DNA of 64,000 nucleotides from Steromphala cineraria (GCA_916613615.1 OU744725.1:12922253-12986252), one strand, 5' to 3'. Shown: positions 39,901 to 47,594, numbered from the stretch's first letter. Notes: generated from the sequence alone by a model not told the origin. Program-made: numbers and translations.

Positions 39901-42900
39901 TTACAGGATGCATTGCTTATAGAAAAACTACCTCAGTCGGTGTCCCTGTGCTGGGATGTTACAGGATGCATTGCTTATAGAAAACCTACCTCAGTCGGTG
40001 TCCCTGTGCTGGGATGTTACAGGATGAATTGCTTATAGAAAACCTACCTCAGTCGGTGTCCCTCTGCTGGGATGTTACAGGATGCATTGCTTATAGAAAA
40101 CCTACCTCAGTCGGTGTCCCTCTGCTGGGATGTTACAGGATGCATTGCTTATAGAAAACCTACCTCAGTCGGTGTCCCTCTGCTGGGATGTTACAGGATG
40201 CATTGCTTATAGAAAACCTACCTCAGTCGGTGTCCCTGTGCCGGGATGTTACAGGATGCATTGCTTATAGAAAACCTACCTCAGTCGGTGTCCCTCTGCT
40301 GGGATGTTACAGGATGCATTGCTATTAGAAAATCTACCTCAGTCCGTGTCATTGTGCTGGGATGTTACAGAATGCATTGCTAAAAAAAGTCTACCTCAGT
40401 CGGTGTTCCTGTGCTTGTATGTTACAGAATGGATTGCTAAAAAAACTACCTCAGTCGGTGTTCCTGTGCTTGAATGTTACAGGATGCATTGCTAAAAAAC
40501 TTACCACAGTCGGTGTCCCTGAGATGGAATGTTACAGAATGTATGGCTTATAGAAAACCTACCTCAGTCGGAATTCATATGCTTAGATGTTACAGGATGC
40601 ATTGCTTAAAAACCTACCACAGTCGGTGTCCCTGAGATGGAATGTTACAGAATGCATGGCTAAAAAACCTACCTCAGTCGGTGTCCCTCTGCTGGGATGT
40701 TACAGGATGCATTGCTTATAGAAAACCTACCTCAGTCGGTGTCCCTGTGCTGGGATGTTACAGGATGCATTGCTTATAGAAAACCTACCTCAGTCGGTGT
40801 CCCTGTGCTGGGATGTTACAGAATGCATTGCTAATGGAAAACCTACCTCAGTCGGTGTCCCTGTGCCGGGATGTTACAGGATGAATTGCATATAGAAATT
40901 TAAACCTACCTCAGTCGGTGTCCCTGTGCTTGGATCGAGGGTTTCGAAGTACTGCAGTTCTAGCTTGCTGTTGGTGAAGGTGAGTGTAGAGATCTTCAAA
41001 CACAGAGTGTCCTCCAGCTGCCCGGCTCGGAACAAGAGGGAACAATCCGTGAAGGCGCTAGATCCACTCGAGGAACTTTTGGCCTCTATCTGAATGATAT
41101 CCTCCCTACCAACATTGTAAGTGTGGTCACAGTCGTTATAATCGGAGAAATAAACTGCAAAAGAAAGACATAGTTGATTAAGGCATTGAGGAACAAGGCG
41201 GGGTTTTTGTTATTTTGGAGCACAATTGTTTGGAGAAATTGTAGTTAAATAATATCTCTAATATATTAGAGACATAGTCTTTCGATATAGAGAAGTAGAC
41301 AAGGGAGATAAAGATACATATCTTAATCGACCTTATATTACTTCATATCTGATGATTAACACCTACCTTTCCATTCACAACCTAAAACGTGACTATACTA
41401 AACTAGTGTCCAAAAGAAACGCTACCGCGTGTTTGCATCGACATAAAATAAAAACAAACTCATATAGAAATATCATTTTATTTCAACTTTTAAGAGTGTC
41501 CTTTTCACACAATGTGTATAAAGTTTCATTTTAATCAGAATAACCGTTAGGACACACCTGTAAAGATAGTTTGGGTCCAATATTTGAAAAATCATTTAAA
41601 CACTGATCGCGAAAGCGTGGAGAAATGTTACAATACATGTTACAAAGTGATGTTTGTAACGGTTATGTACACCATAAGAGTGTATACAGACAAGAACATG
41701 TACACGTCTACGGACTGACGTTATCAAACATCTGATGACGTCTGCGATGATCCGCTGCCATTTGTTGAGGGGGCATTGTTTAACATCCTGGAGGTTGGCT
41801 TGAGGCACAAGGCGACTTCTGACATTCCGATCTAGATAATCCCATAAATGTACGATAGGGTTCATATCAGGTTTTGCCCAGTCGCGACTCTGCAACCAGC
41901 TAACTCGCCTGGCCATCAGTCTGTTTGTCAGGTGTCAGGAACTGTCCGCGGTAGGATGGAGTGGCCGGACACCATGTTGTCGCAGTCTTCGGTACACGGT
42001 CTATCGATGTAACCGCTGTTTATGCCACTGTGATGGAGCAGTTCTGAAGGTGTTATAACCGGATGTAGTAGTCTTCACTAGCAAAGGTCAAGGGTGGTCT
42101 GCCGATTATCGGTCCGTCTGATGTCTGACCAATTTGACGTAATCGCTACATTAGTCTATGGCCTGTTATGCGCGGACAACCAAACTGTCTGGCGACGTCG
42201 GCGTGTGAGGCCCCTTGTAGGACCTTTCCAAGGGCTCTCTCTCTCTCTCTTTCATTGACTGTCAAACGTGGCATTCTTTGGTGTTCTTTTTGTTGCTATG
42301 ACAACAACTTGTTGGTCGAGCCGTTTTATACAATTTATCTACACTTGAAAAACTTGCTACAGTCAATAATTTCTTTACCATAAAATTCCCGATTTACCCG
42401 GAAGTGATGGCATGTTCCCGATTAAATACACAGTATTTGGTATACCTGATATACAAAATCATGTTTCCAAACGAAATAATAAAAAAGTAAAAAAAAAATA
42501 TTTGAAAAAAATGTTTGTAACGTTTCTTTTGGACACTAGTTTAAATATTAAAAATAAACAGCAATATCCCAACCTTAGAATAGAAAATACCAATTCATAT
42601 TTTTTTCATTAAAGTTTCCAATCAATCTTTTAATTAACACTTTTAAATAAAGAGTTTGCAAATTGCCCATTTTTGATGTGTTTACTTTACCTCAAAGTCC
42701 ATCATACTCGAAAGTTCATATCTTGATAACCACATATCTTGGTAGACAAAACCAAATATGTATCTAAATTCTTTTAGTCACATCCTCGAGATGTTTAGTA
42801 TTTTATGTTATTGGCACGTAAGAAAGTTTTATGCATTTCCTGGCACGATAGAGGTCCTTTATTGTAGATGTTTGAACTAAAAAGATGATAAATTATATCT

Positions 42901-42981
42901 ACCATTAGTTGTCGTGCTATAGATGGGCGTGGCAACAAAACACAGCACAGCCAATGAGAGCACTCTTCCAAAAGGTCCCAT
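15913..42981 (-). CDS. GPI-anchored (predicted) two-CUB-like plus thrombospondin type-1 surface protein, 8 coding exons
   Basis: Coding exons, 5' to 3': 42903-42981, 40910-41154, 22659-22815, 20707-20945, 19521-19656, 17381-17554, 16371-16400, 15913-15983. Lengths 79, 245, 157, 239, 136, 174, 30 and 71 total 1,131 nt, or 376 codons plus stop. All introns are GT-AG and all phases match (1,0,1,0,1,1,1). Domains: signal peptide about 1-22; CUB-like module A about 27-160; module B about 161-285, with CDYTLKVLDG matching the CUB CDYDYLEVYDG-type block; TSP1 about 290-342 with WGNWGSW, CSKTC and six Cys; Ser/Gly linker about 344-357; hydrophobic tail about 358-374, then Arg-Pro-stop. The two-residue tail after the hydrophobic segment favours GPI anchoring over a transmembrane receptor. 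The two modules share intron positions and phases, implying a two-exon duplication. Ligand and process are unknown; adhesion or immune recognition is only a guess. Intron 2 (18.1 kb) contains the giant minisatellite. Confidence 0.85.
16371..16400 (-). CDS. coding exon 7: 30-nt linker microexon
   Basis: Acceptor TTTTTTTGCAG, donor CGACG|GTAAGT (both strong), phase 1 to 1. It encodes ten residues, GSSSGLSSFD plus the split codon, rich in small residues and suitable as the spacer around a GPI attachment (omega) site. Its length is a multiple of three, so skipping it keeps the frame. Confidence 0.8.
17381..17554 (-). CDS. coding exon 6: thrombospondin type-1 repeat
   Basis: Donor CCAAG|GTGAGC, phase 1 to 1. 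It encodes residues 286-343. The TSP1 signature is clear: Trp292, Trp295 and Trp298 in WGNWGSW (C-mannosylation type), CSKTCG (O-fucosylation type, C-x-x-T-C), a basic KSRTRQC strand, and six Cys (301, 305, 316, 327, 337, 342). The acceptor is GTAGCAG, a tandem NAGNAG site with a weak pyrimidine tract. Using the upstream AG would add one Ala. Confidence 0.92.
19060..19122 (-). other. tRNA-like B-box fragment
   Basis: The minus strand carries GGTATGGGTTCGAATCC, a good Pol III B box, with a T-arm-like stem. No convincing A box or acceptor stem could be folded, so it is at best a decayed tRNA or SINE remnant in intron 5. Confidence 0.25.
19185..19400. repeat. dispersed repeat copy (intron 5)
   Basis: Contains GTGCAATCAGCGACGC and ATTAGAACAGAGGTAGTATC. 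Related blocks recur at 22,090-22,470, 23,090-23,390 and 48,680-48,770 in both orientations. It is a diverged interspersed family of unknown class. Confidence 0.5.
19521..19656 (-). CDS. coding exon 5: second half of CUB-like module B
   Basis: Acceptor GTTGTGTTGCAG, donor AGAAG|GTAATT, phase 0 to 1. It encodes residues 241-285, starting TYTCTQTTPQTWC (Cys244, Cys253) and ending in an acidic VKDDVE. Cys244 is 22 residues after Cys222, the spacing of the second CUB disulfide. Confidence 0.85.
20236..20440 (+). mobile_element. tRNA-Val-derived SINE (intron 4, antisense to gene)
   Basis: The head is tRNA-like. It has an A-box region GTTGTGGTTCGCATGC, an anticodon loop CTGACAC with anticodon GAC (Val) between TGGC/GCCA stems, and a perfect T-arm CCGGG-TTCGAAT-CCCGG with a B box. 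The acceptor stem does not pair, so this is not a functional tRNA gene. The following GCTGTATAAATGGGTAC resembles a conserved SINE central segment, which suggests the element extends to about 20,440. The exact 3' end is uncertain. Confidence 0.6.
20464..20538. repeat. foldback with 27-bp arms (intron 4)
   Basis: The left arm 20,464-20,490 and right arm 20,512-20,538 are complementary at 26 of 27 positions (core TGGTTTATTGACCTCGG), with a 21-nt loop. It directly follows the SINE. Confidence 0.8.
20707..20945 (-). CDS. coding exon 4: first half of CUB-like module B
   Basis: Acceptor CCATTTTTTAG, donor CAT|GTTAGT, phase 1 to 0. The open frame continues past the donor, but only GTTAGT at 20,701-20,706 gives the phase needed by exon 5. 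It encodes residues 161-240 with Cys167, 195, 211 and 222, the CUB-type block CDYTLKVLDG, and two N-glycosylation sequons (NGT at 186, NKT at 207). Confidence 0.85.
21658..21713 (+). repeat. copy B of a dispersed repeat (partner at 1,728-1,790)
   Basis: Diverged copy of the segment at 1,728-1,790. It sits in intron 3 in an otherwise meaningless 63-aa ORF. Confidence 0.5.
22090..22470. repeat. dispersed repeat copies (intron 3)
   Basis: Blocks such as GCCTCTGTTCTTATTAGAC, CACTGATTGCACAACTAA and GAGGCTGAATCAACATG belong to the family also seen at 19.2, 23.2 and 48.7 kb. Two pieces in different orientations lie here. Confidence 0.5.
22659..22815 (-). CDS. coding exon 3: second half of CUB-like module A
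   Basis: Acceptor TTGTCTTTCAG, donor ATAG|GTGGGT, phase 0 to 1. It encodes residues 109-160, beginning TYTRDSTFSTPIEIC with Cys123. It aligns with exon 5, which begins TYTCTQTTPQTWC. It lies 18.1 kb from exon 2, across the minisatellite. Confidence 0.85.
23090..23390. repeat. dispersed repeat copy (intron 2)
   Basis: Contains GTCGCTGGTTGCACAGCTAA and ACAGAGGCTGTATCAACAT, shared with the 19.2- and 22.3-kb copies. Confidence 0.5.
24217..24243 (+). repeat. 27-nt poly(G) tract in a G-rich patch
   Basis: An uninterrupted run of 27 G in a G/A-rich stretch (about 24,175-24,340) with repeated GGATAGAAG. It can form G-quadruplexes on the plus strand. In the minus-strand pre-mRNA it is a C-run. Length is likely polymorphic or affected by sequencing slippage. 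Confidence 0.95.
25238..26150. repeat. diverged tandem duplication (intron 2)
   Basis: GGAACTGGAACCTGAT starts both halves (25,238 and 25,789). Both then show ACTTATCATGTAGATT and, later, CCCTTATGTGTGGTATT (about 25,628 and 26,105). The copies differ by many indels, so the event is old. Confidence 0.55.
26400..27510. repeat. tandem array, about 156-bp period, seven units (intron 2)
   Basis: AATATGGCTGC starts occur near 26,589, 26,744, 26,899, 27,054, 27,211 and 27,367, with a more diverged first unit near 26,435. Each unit carries GGCCATCTTGGATTCTC, ACTGAAACGTCTACCTTT and GTATAACATACTACAATTT. Older relatives with CCATCTTGGA lie at about 23,700 and 25,015, so this is probably the expanded core of an interspersed element whose end is at about 27,622. 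Confidence 0.85.
27511..27622. repeat. GGAC/GACA microsatellite plus terminal hairpin of the same element
   Basis: 27,511-27,580 is a run of ACGG/ACAG-type tetranucleotides. It is followed by TAAGCTCAC (27,591) and GTGAGCTA (27,615-27,622), which pair as a short stem. This looks like the terminus of an interspersed element. Confidence 0.65.
31930..35160. repeat. higher-order repeats of about 1 kb inside the minisatellite
   Basis: Marker variants recur at regular distances. ATTGCTATTAGAAAACC followed by TGTGCAGCTTGGATG occurs near 32,030, 33,010, 34,010 and 35,110, and the GTTCCTATGCTTAGATG variant precedes it in most cycles. The multi-unit blocks between markers were therefore amplified as wholes, with about 17-19 units per block. 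Confidence 0.7.
36660..37800. repeat. duplicated multi-unit block inside the minisatellite
   Basis: A block with the CAGCTTGG unit, the GGTGTTCCCTCTGCTG unit, the AAAATCTTCCTCAGTCGG unit and the ATTGCTATTAG unit occurs at 36,723-36,983 and again, with an extra internal repetition, at 37,420-37,797. Confidence 0.75.
39001..40660. repeat. three copies of a diverged six-unit block at the gene-proximal end
   Basis: A block of strongly diverged units (CTAAAAAAAGTCTACC, GTGCTTGTATGTTACAG, CTGAGATGGAATGTTAC, GGAATTCATATGCTTAG) is repeated almost exactly at about 39,001-39,350, 39,510-39,850 and 40,312-40,660. Ordinary units separate the copies. These unusual units lie next to the exon. Confidence 0.85.
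40910..41154 (-). CDS. coding exon 2: first half of CUB-like module A
   Basis: Acceptor CTTTTGCAG, donor CTGAG|GTAGGT, phase 1 to 0. It encodes residues 27-108 with Cys35, Cys64 and Cys78. The last nine codons (Asp-Pro-Ser-Thr-Gly-Thr-Pro-Thr-Glu) and the donor are the source-like end of the 58-bp intron-2 minisatellite. Reading through the donor gives eleven more codons and then a stop, so intron retention would truncate the protein. Confidence 0.85.
41401..42541 (-). mobile_element. Tc1/mariner-type element in intron 1
   Basis: A 1,141-bp element has perfect 21-bp terminal inverted repeats (41,401-41,421 and 42,521-42,541, beginning AACTAGTGTCC from each end). TA flanks both ends (41,399-41,400 and 42,542-42,543), the Tc1/mariner target duplication. 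It carries a broken minus-strand transposase. It lies within intron 1 of the GPI-protein gene (41,155-42,902). Confidence 0.9.
41596..42274 (-). pseudogene. Tc1/mariner transposase remnant
   Basis: It starts at ATG 42,272-42,274 with MPRLTVNERER. After a frame change in a GA microsatellite comes GKVLQGASHADVARQFG, the N-terminal helix-turn-helix type seen in these transposases. The C-terminal part (about 41,700-41,900) reads DMNPIVHLWDYLDRNVRSR, matching the NPIEHLWD block, but the Glu of NPIE is Val. Several stops and frame changes separate the parts, and at about 680 nt it is well short of the family's usual 340 codons, so the centre is partly deleted. It cannot make active transposase. Confidence 0.85.
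42903..42981 (-). CDS. coding exon 1: signal peptide
   Basis: Starts at ATG (42,979-42,981) and encodes 26 residues beginning MGPFGR, with the hydrophobic core VLSLAVLCFVA, ending in a donor AATG|GTAGAT (phase 1). The core length and following polar TPIYSTTT fit a cleavable signal peptide. Upstream on the minus strand, TATGTATTTCAG forms a good acceptor ending at 43,009, so this exon may begin at 43,008 behind a separate 5' UTR exon. A 7-codon upstream ORF (MIDKTKL-stop) lies between that acceptor and the start codon. Confidence 0.8.
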
Positions 42982-43859
42982 GTTCTATAACTTTGTCTTG
43001 TCAATCATCTGAAATACATAAAGATAATGTCTCATAAAAACAATTCATCTTCCGAACCAAAAGCGTTTAAGACTGACTCAACCGACAAACGAACTCGTAC
43101 CATCGGGGTTCCTCTGCACAACGGTCTGAGAACAGCCTCTTTACATCTGATTCACTTACATGTTTCTGTTTTGCATTTCCCTTCATTTTGTTTAAAATAC
43201 CATTCTTATATCCTGACCTCGATACGCCTATTCAGGTCCAAAACCTTCCATCTGTTTACCATTAGAGCCGTCCCTACAGTCTATGATCGTCTCCCCCATT
43301 CTCTATTGATATAACGAATCAATCTACCAATCAAAGCTAGCTGTATTTTTATCTTAGTAATGGTCCGTGGGAGTCCAATCAGGCGAGCGATGCACTTAGC
43401 AACTCTGGCTAAAATGTCAATGCTAAAATCTTATATTAAGTTTGCCTCTTATTTTTAAAACAAATTGAAGGTAAAGGTTCTAGGCTAGACTAGGCAACCT
43501 GAGACAGTAGCTGATGAGAAGATCCCAGATCAGGAACGCAGCGAGGAACGGGTAAAATTACTGATTTCAACGAGATCGATTCCGAAAAACTGAGTTTTTC
43601 ATCAACTACTTTGAATGAGACAATATCAGTTTACGAAAAAGGGGACAATCAACTTCAAAAGCCATGTCATGCCGTAACAGGACAGACAGACAGAATTATT
43701 TTATGTAAGTGTCACATGATATGTTACAGTTAAAATGTCAATTGCAATAGCATAATAAACTCCCCTACAAAAGAAACTTTACACCAAACTTCTTCACGTG
43801 ATAGAAGATACAATAGCGAACCAGTTGATGTCTTATTAAATGTATTGTGATGATTATGT
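42982..43859. other. upstream region of the minus-strand gene
   Basis: No coding region is supported; the 95-aa ORF at 43,027-43,314 lacks motifs. It should contain the 5' UTR exon or promoter of the gene reading leftward. No TATA box or initiator could be assigned with confidence. Confidence 0.4.
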
Positions 43860-43894
43860 AATATTAACATACCTATGTTGCACTCAAGATACTA

Positions 43895-44330
43895 GTGAAC
43901 GAGGATACTTATACTGTAATAAGCATATATGGTCCTAACGAGGATAATCCAGATTTCTTTCAGAATATTATGGACATTGTTACGAATTATGACAGTGATG
44001 AAATAAGTTTGTGTGGGGATTGGAATCTAGTTATGAATAAACAGTTGGACACATACAACTACAAACATATCAACAACCCAAAAGCAAGGGAAAAAGTTTT
44101 CGAAATGATAGATAATTTTGATCTAAAAGACCCTTGGCGTGAACTGAACTACGATTCGAAACGTTTCACCTGGCGGCAACCCACACCACTAAAACAGGCA
44201 AGATTAGATTTTTTCCTGATTTCACATGGTTTGTTATCTTCAGTCAATAGTAGTGAAACTCTGACCACTCAGTAATAACCATGTCTTTAACATGCTCTAC
44301 CCTAGCAAGAGGAAAGGGCTTTTGGAAATT
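43895..44330 (+). pseudogene. LINE endonuclease domain remnant
   Basis: APE-type endonuclease C-terminal half: VISIYGPNEDNPDFF, LCGDWNLVMN (the GDWN substrate-binding motif), KRFTWRQPTP and RLDFFLIS. The frame ends in TAA at 44,273-44,275. The essential SDHS motif is present but in a shifted frame (44,258-44,270), so a small indel lies just upstream of it. The N-terminal catalytic residues are lost by 5' truncation. Confidence 0.85.
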
Positions 44331-45072
44331 TAATAATTCCCTTCTAAAAGATAGAAAATACGTAACATTAGTGAAAGAAACTATAAAATCAACGTTAGAA
44401 CAATACAAAATTTCAGATACTGAATCAAACAAATATTCAATCGATGATCAGTTACTTTGGGAAACATTACTCCTCATGATCAGGGGCAAGACAATATACT
44501 ATTCGTCAACTAAAAAGAAGATCATAAATAAAAAGGAAAAGACATTTGAGTCGAGACTTTTAGAATTAGAAAAGAAACTAGATTTGACTGAAAACGATGA
44601 CGTAAAACAGAAATTGCTTGACGAAATTAACGTTTTGAAACAGGACTTAGATGAAATTGCAAATCATAAAATAAACGGAATACTGATAAGATCAAAAGCA
44701 AATTGGATCGAAAAAGGGGAAAAACCAACAAAATACTTTTTGAAATTAGAATCAAGAAATTTTTTGAATAAATCATTTACTGTTTTAGAAAAAAATGACG
44801 GAACCACTATAACAGAAAGTGAACAATTACTTGAAGAAACAAAACTTTTTTACGAAAGATTATACACTGCACAAGAACAAACTGATATCAATCTTAAACA
44901 ATTATTTAAAAATGAAAATATACCTGTCTTAAATGAACAAGAAAAATGTGACCTTGAAGGAAAATTAAAATTGAGCGAACTATCGTATGCACTTAAGAAG
45001 ATGAAAAATGAAAAAAGTCCAGTCCTGATGGTTTCACAACGGAATTTCTTAAATTCTTCTGGAAAGATCTAG
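44281..45072 (+). pseudogene. LINE linker and RT N-terminal region, frameshifted at its end
   Basis: A 263-residue open segment linking endonuclease to RT, with the family-typical ARGKGFWKFNNSLL, RSKANWIEKGEKPTKYF and ALKKMKNEKSP blocks. After KSP the frame runs out of register. Loss of a single G near 45,019-45,024 moves the expected PG-DG-block residues into the next frame, which continues into the following segment. Confidence 0.85.
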
Positions 45073-45119
45073 GGGATTTCCTTCTTAATTCGCTTAACTT
45101 TGGCTATGAAAATGGCAAT

Positions 45120-46637
45120 TTGTCAATTTCTCAGAAACAAGGATTGATAACCTGCATTCCAAAAGCTAATAAGTCTAAGAATTTTTTGAAAAACTGGCGC
45201 CCAATCTCTCTTCTTAATACTTCATATAAAATTGGTGCCGCCGCAATTGCAAACAGAATTAAAAAGATACTACCTAGCATCATAAATGAAGATCAAAAAG
45301 GCTTCGTCACAGGAAGATATATTGGCGAGGTAACACGACTTATCTATGATCTAATGGAATATACTGAAACTTGTCAGATACCAGGCTTACTGCTTCTAAT
45401 TGATTTTGAAAAAATCTTCGATTCAGTAGACAGAAATTACCTCAGTAAAGTCTTAAAGTTCTTTAATTTTGGACCAAGTATTACACAGTGGATAGAAACA
45501 TTCTATAATGATATTGAATCGAGAGTCTTGGTTAATGGATTCGCGTCTAATCCTTTTAAAATAAGTCGGGGATGCCGTCAGGGAGACCCTATAGCGCCGT
45601 ATATTTTTCTGCTATGTGTCGAAATCTTGGGTATCATGATACGAAATAACAAAAACATAAAAGGAATTAAACTTGGAAATATAGAATATCTTCTTTCACA
45701 GTTTGCAGACGATACAACGCTTACACTAGATGGATCGGAAAAAAGCCTTTACTCAGCGTTAAATACTCTAGAATTTTTTGCCCGTTTTTCAGGATTGAAA
45801 GTCAATGTAGATAAAACTAAACTTATATGGATAGGTTCCAAAAAGAGAACCCGATACAAGATGTGTAAAGAATGGAATTTCAACTGGTCACAAACAAACT
45901 TTACTCTTTTAGGTATACAGTTTGATATTGATCTAGAACAAATGGTAGAAAAAAACTACAATGAAAAGCTATGTCAAATTGAAAGGCAAATGAATATTTG
46001 GTCAGCTCGTACTTTAACTCCATATGGAAGAAACACAGTGCTTAAATCACTTTTATTGCCAAAGCTTAACCACCTTTTCTCATCTTTACCAAACCCGAAA
46101 AAATGCGTTATTGAAAGATTGCAGAAAAAATGTTTTAATTTCATATGGAAAAACAAACCAGATAAGGTTAAAAGAGATGTTATGATTTTAAATCCAGAGC
46201 ACGGAGGGATAAAAACTCCAAACATAAGAAAGATTATATCATCACAAAAATTAAAATGGATAAAAAGATTAAGCGGAAATGACCTTAAATGGACATATCT
46301 TTTCAACAATCAACTAAAGATCAAAACTCCCTTTTTACTATTGGATAGTAGCTTCATACGAACTAGGTTGATCTCTTCTTCATCAAACCTGTTTTGGAAA
46401 GACATTCTTTTCGAATGGTCAGACTTCATATGTATGAGTAAAAAAGAAATTATAAGTGAAGAAGATTTACAATGTCAATCACTTTGGAACAACGACAATA
46501 TTCTAATTGATAAACATCCATTTCTGTATTATGATTGGTATAAGAAAGGTGTTATATTTGTGAATGATTTACTTCATGATGAAGGAAGACTGTTAAATAA
46601 TTTTCCAATACGTTTTCTATCAAGACTAATTTTCTGA
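45120..46637 (+). pseudogene. LINE reverse transcriptase core
   Basis: 505 open codons covering the RT palm: KNWRPISLLNTSYK, QKGFVTGR, motif A LLLIDFEKIFDSV (Asp95), motif B GCRQGDPIAPYIF, motif C FADD (Asp197, Asp198), motif D GLKVNVDKTK. Catalytic aspartates are intact. The usual DFEKAFDS reads DFEKIFDS. The Met at 45,120 is internal, not a true start; the true protein would be continuous with the segment upstream. It ends in a premature stop at 46,635-46,637 caused by a one-base shift near 46,629. Confidence 0.92.
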
Positions 46638-46648
46638 CTTATGAATCG

Positions 46649-47365
46649 GTGAAAAGAGCTATAATGACATATATTCGATCCTTGAATATACAAAAATTCA
46701 AAAGGAAGTTGCTTGATCCTATTTATCCTTTTAATATTTCAAAGATTGACACAATTATTGGGAGCAAAACACTATATGCCACTCTATCAAACTCGAAATT
46801 TATCCGCTTGCCAAGTTATTCAAAATGGGAAAAAATTCTACAAATTGATCTCGAAGAGAACGATTGGAAAATTGTTAATATCATTGCCAATAAATGCTCG
46901 AAAAGTACAGATTTAAAATGGTTGCAATTCAGAATTATACATAATATCCTTCGAACAAAACAGTTTCTTTATAAAATTGGATATGAACCATCACCATTAT
47001 GTTCATTTTGTGAAATTGAAGTTGAAACAATTAATCACATTTTATGGGATTGTGAACCTATTTATAGATTATGGAACGAAATAGAATCATGGTTGAACTC
47101 AGTACAATTGAAACTTAAATTTACAAACAAAATAATCATTTTGGGAATGAAAGGAAAAACCAATAATCCTGTTAATGCAATCATTTTACTCGTCAAACAT
47201 TATATTTATAGATGCAGTATGAAGGGTTTTATACCCAAGTTAGAATACATAAAGCGTGAAATTAGACGTTACTATGATATGTCAAGATATGTATTTTTGT
47301 CAACAGAATCTGAAGAAATGTTTTTTAAATATTGGTCAACATTACATTTACTACTTGGAAAATAA
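46649..47365 (+). pseudogene. LINE C-terminal domain with Cys/His motif
   Basis: The continuation of the RT protein after a one-base shift. It contains LKWLQFRIIHNILRT and a C-x2-C-x8-H-x4-C motif (Cys118, Cys121, His130, Cys135 of this segment), the zinc-knuckle-like end of L1/Tx1-type ORF2 proteins. The stop at 47,363-47,365 is probably the natural one. Confidence 0.85.
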
Positions 47366-47594
47366 ATCGGCCACCTTCTGAATTTGTACATATTAACTAT
47401 GAATGTATATATGTGAAACTATATGTTATATGTTTCTTTTGAATGATGTAAATGCCTGTATCACAAAATATGGAAAATAAAAAAAAAATAAAAAAATGTT
47501 ATGGCGCTTCAACTATAATCAATATTAGCATGATGTATGTATATGTATAATGGGCCGGTGGCCCCTTTACGGAAATAAACACAGTTTCGTATTC

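Larger units (their letters stand above)
28009..40934 (-). repeat. giant 58-bp minisatellite made of the exon-2/intron-2 junction, about 220 copies
   Basis: About 12.9 kb of near-identical units of 57-61 bp, nearly all 58. Read on the gene strand, each unit contains GCACAGGGACACCGACTGAG, the last 20 nt of exon 2, followed by the donor GTAGGT and about 30 nt of intron (TCTATAAGCAATGCATCCTG). The next unit follows after ACATCCCAG. Unit variants are few: G or C in CCCTGTGCTG, C, A or T in ATGCATT, and CCT, ACT or TCT before ACCTCAG. The exon-proximal unit overlaps exon 2 itself (40,910-40,934). All plus-strand ORFs here (MLQDALLIE... types) come from cycling through three frames of a 58-bp period and are not genes. 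Confidence 0.97.

Noticed and set aside
28307..40553. Many plus-strand ORFs of 63-125 aa with LPQSVSLCWDVTGCIAYRK-type repeats
   Set aside because: They arise because a 58-bp unit cycles through all three frames every three copies. They stop and restart repeatedly, lie antisense to the gene's intron and change frame with each indel. No protein is implied.
28009..40934. CRISPR-like array
   Set aside because: Regular spacing is due to a pure tandem minisatellite. There are no unique spacers, and the context is a metazoan intron.
43027..43314. 95-aa ORF upstream of the gene
   Set aside because: No motif, no splice support, and ordinary composition for chance ORFs here.
45974..46309. 111-aa minus-strand ORF inside the LINE
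   Set aside because: It is the antisense shadow of the reverse-transcriptase frame.
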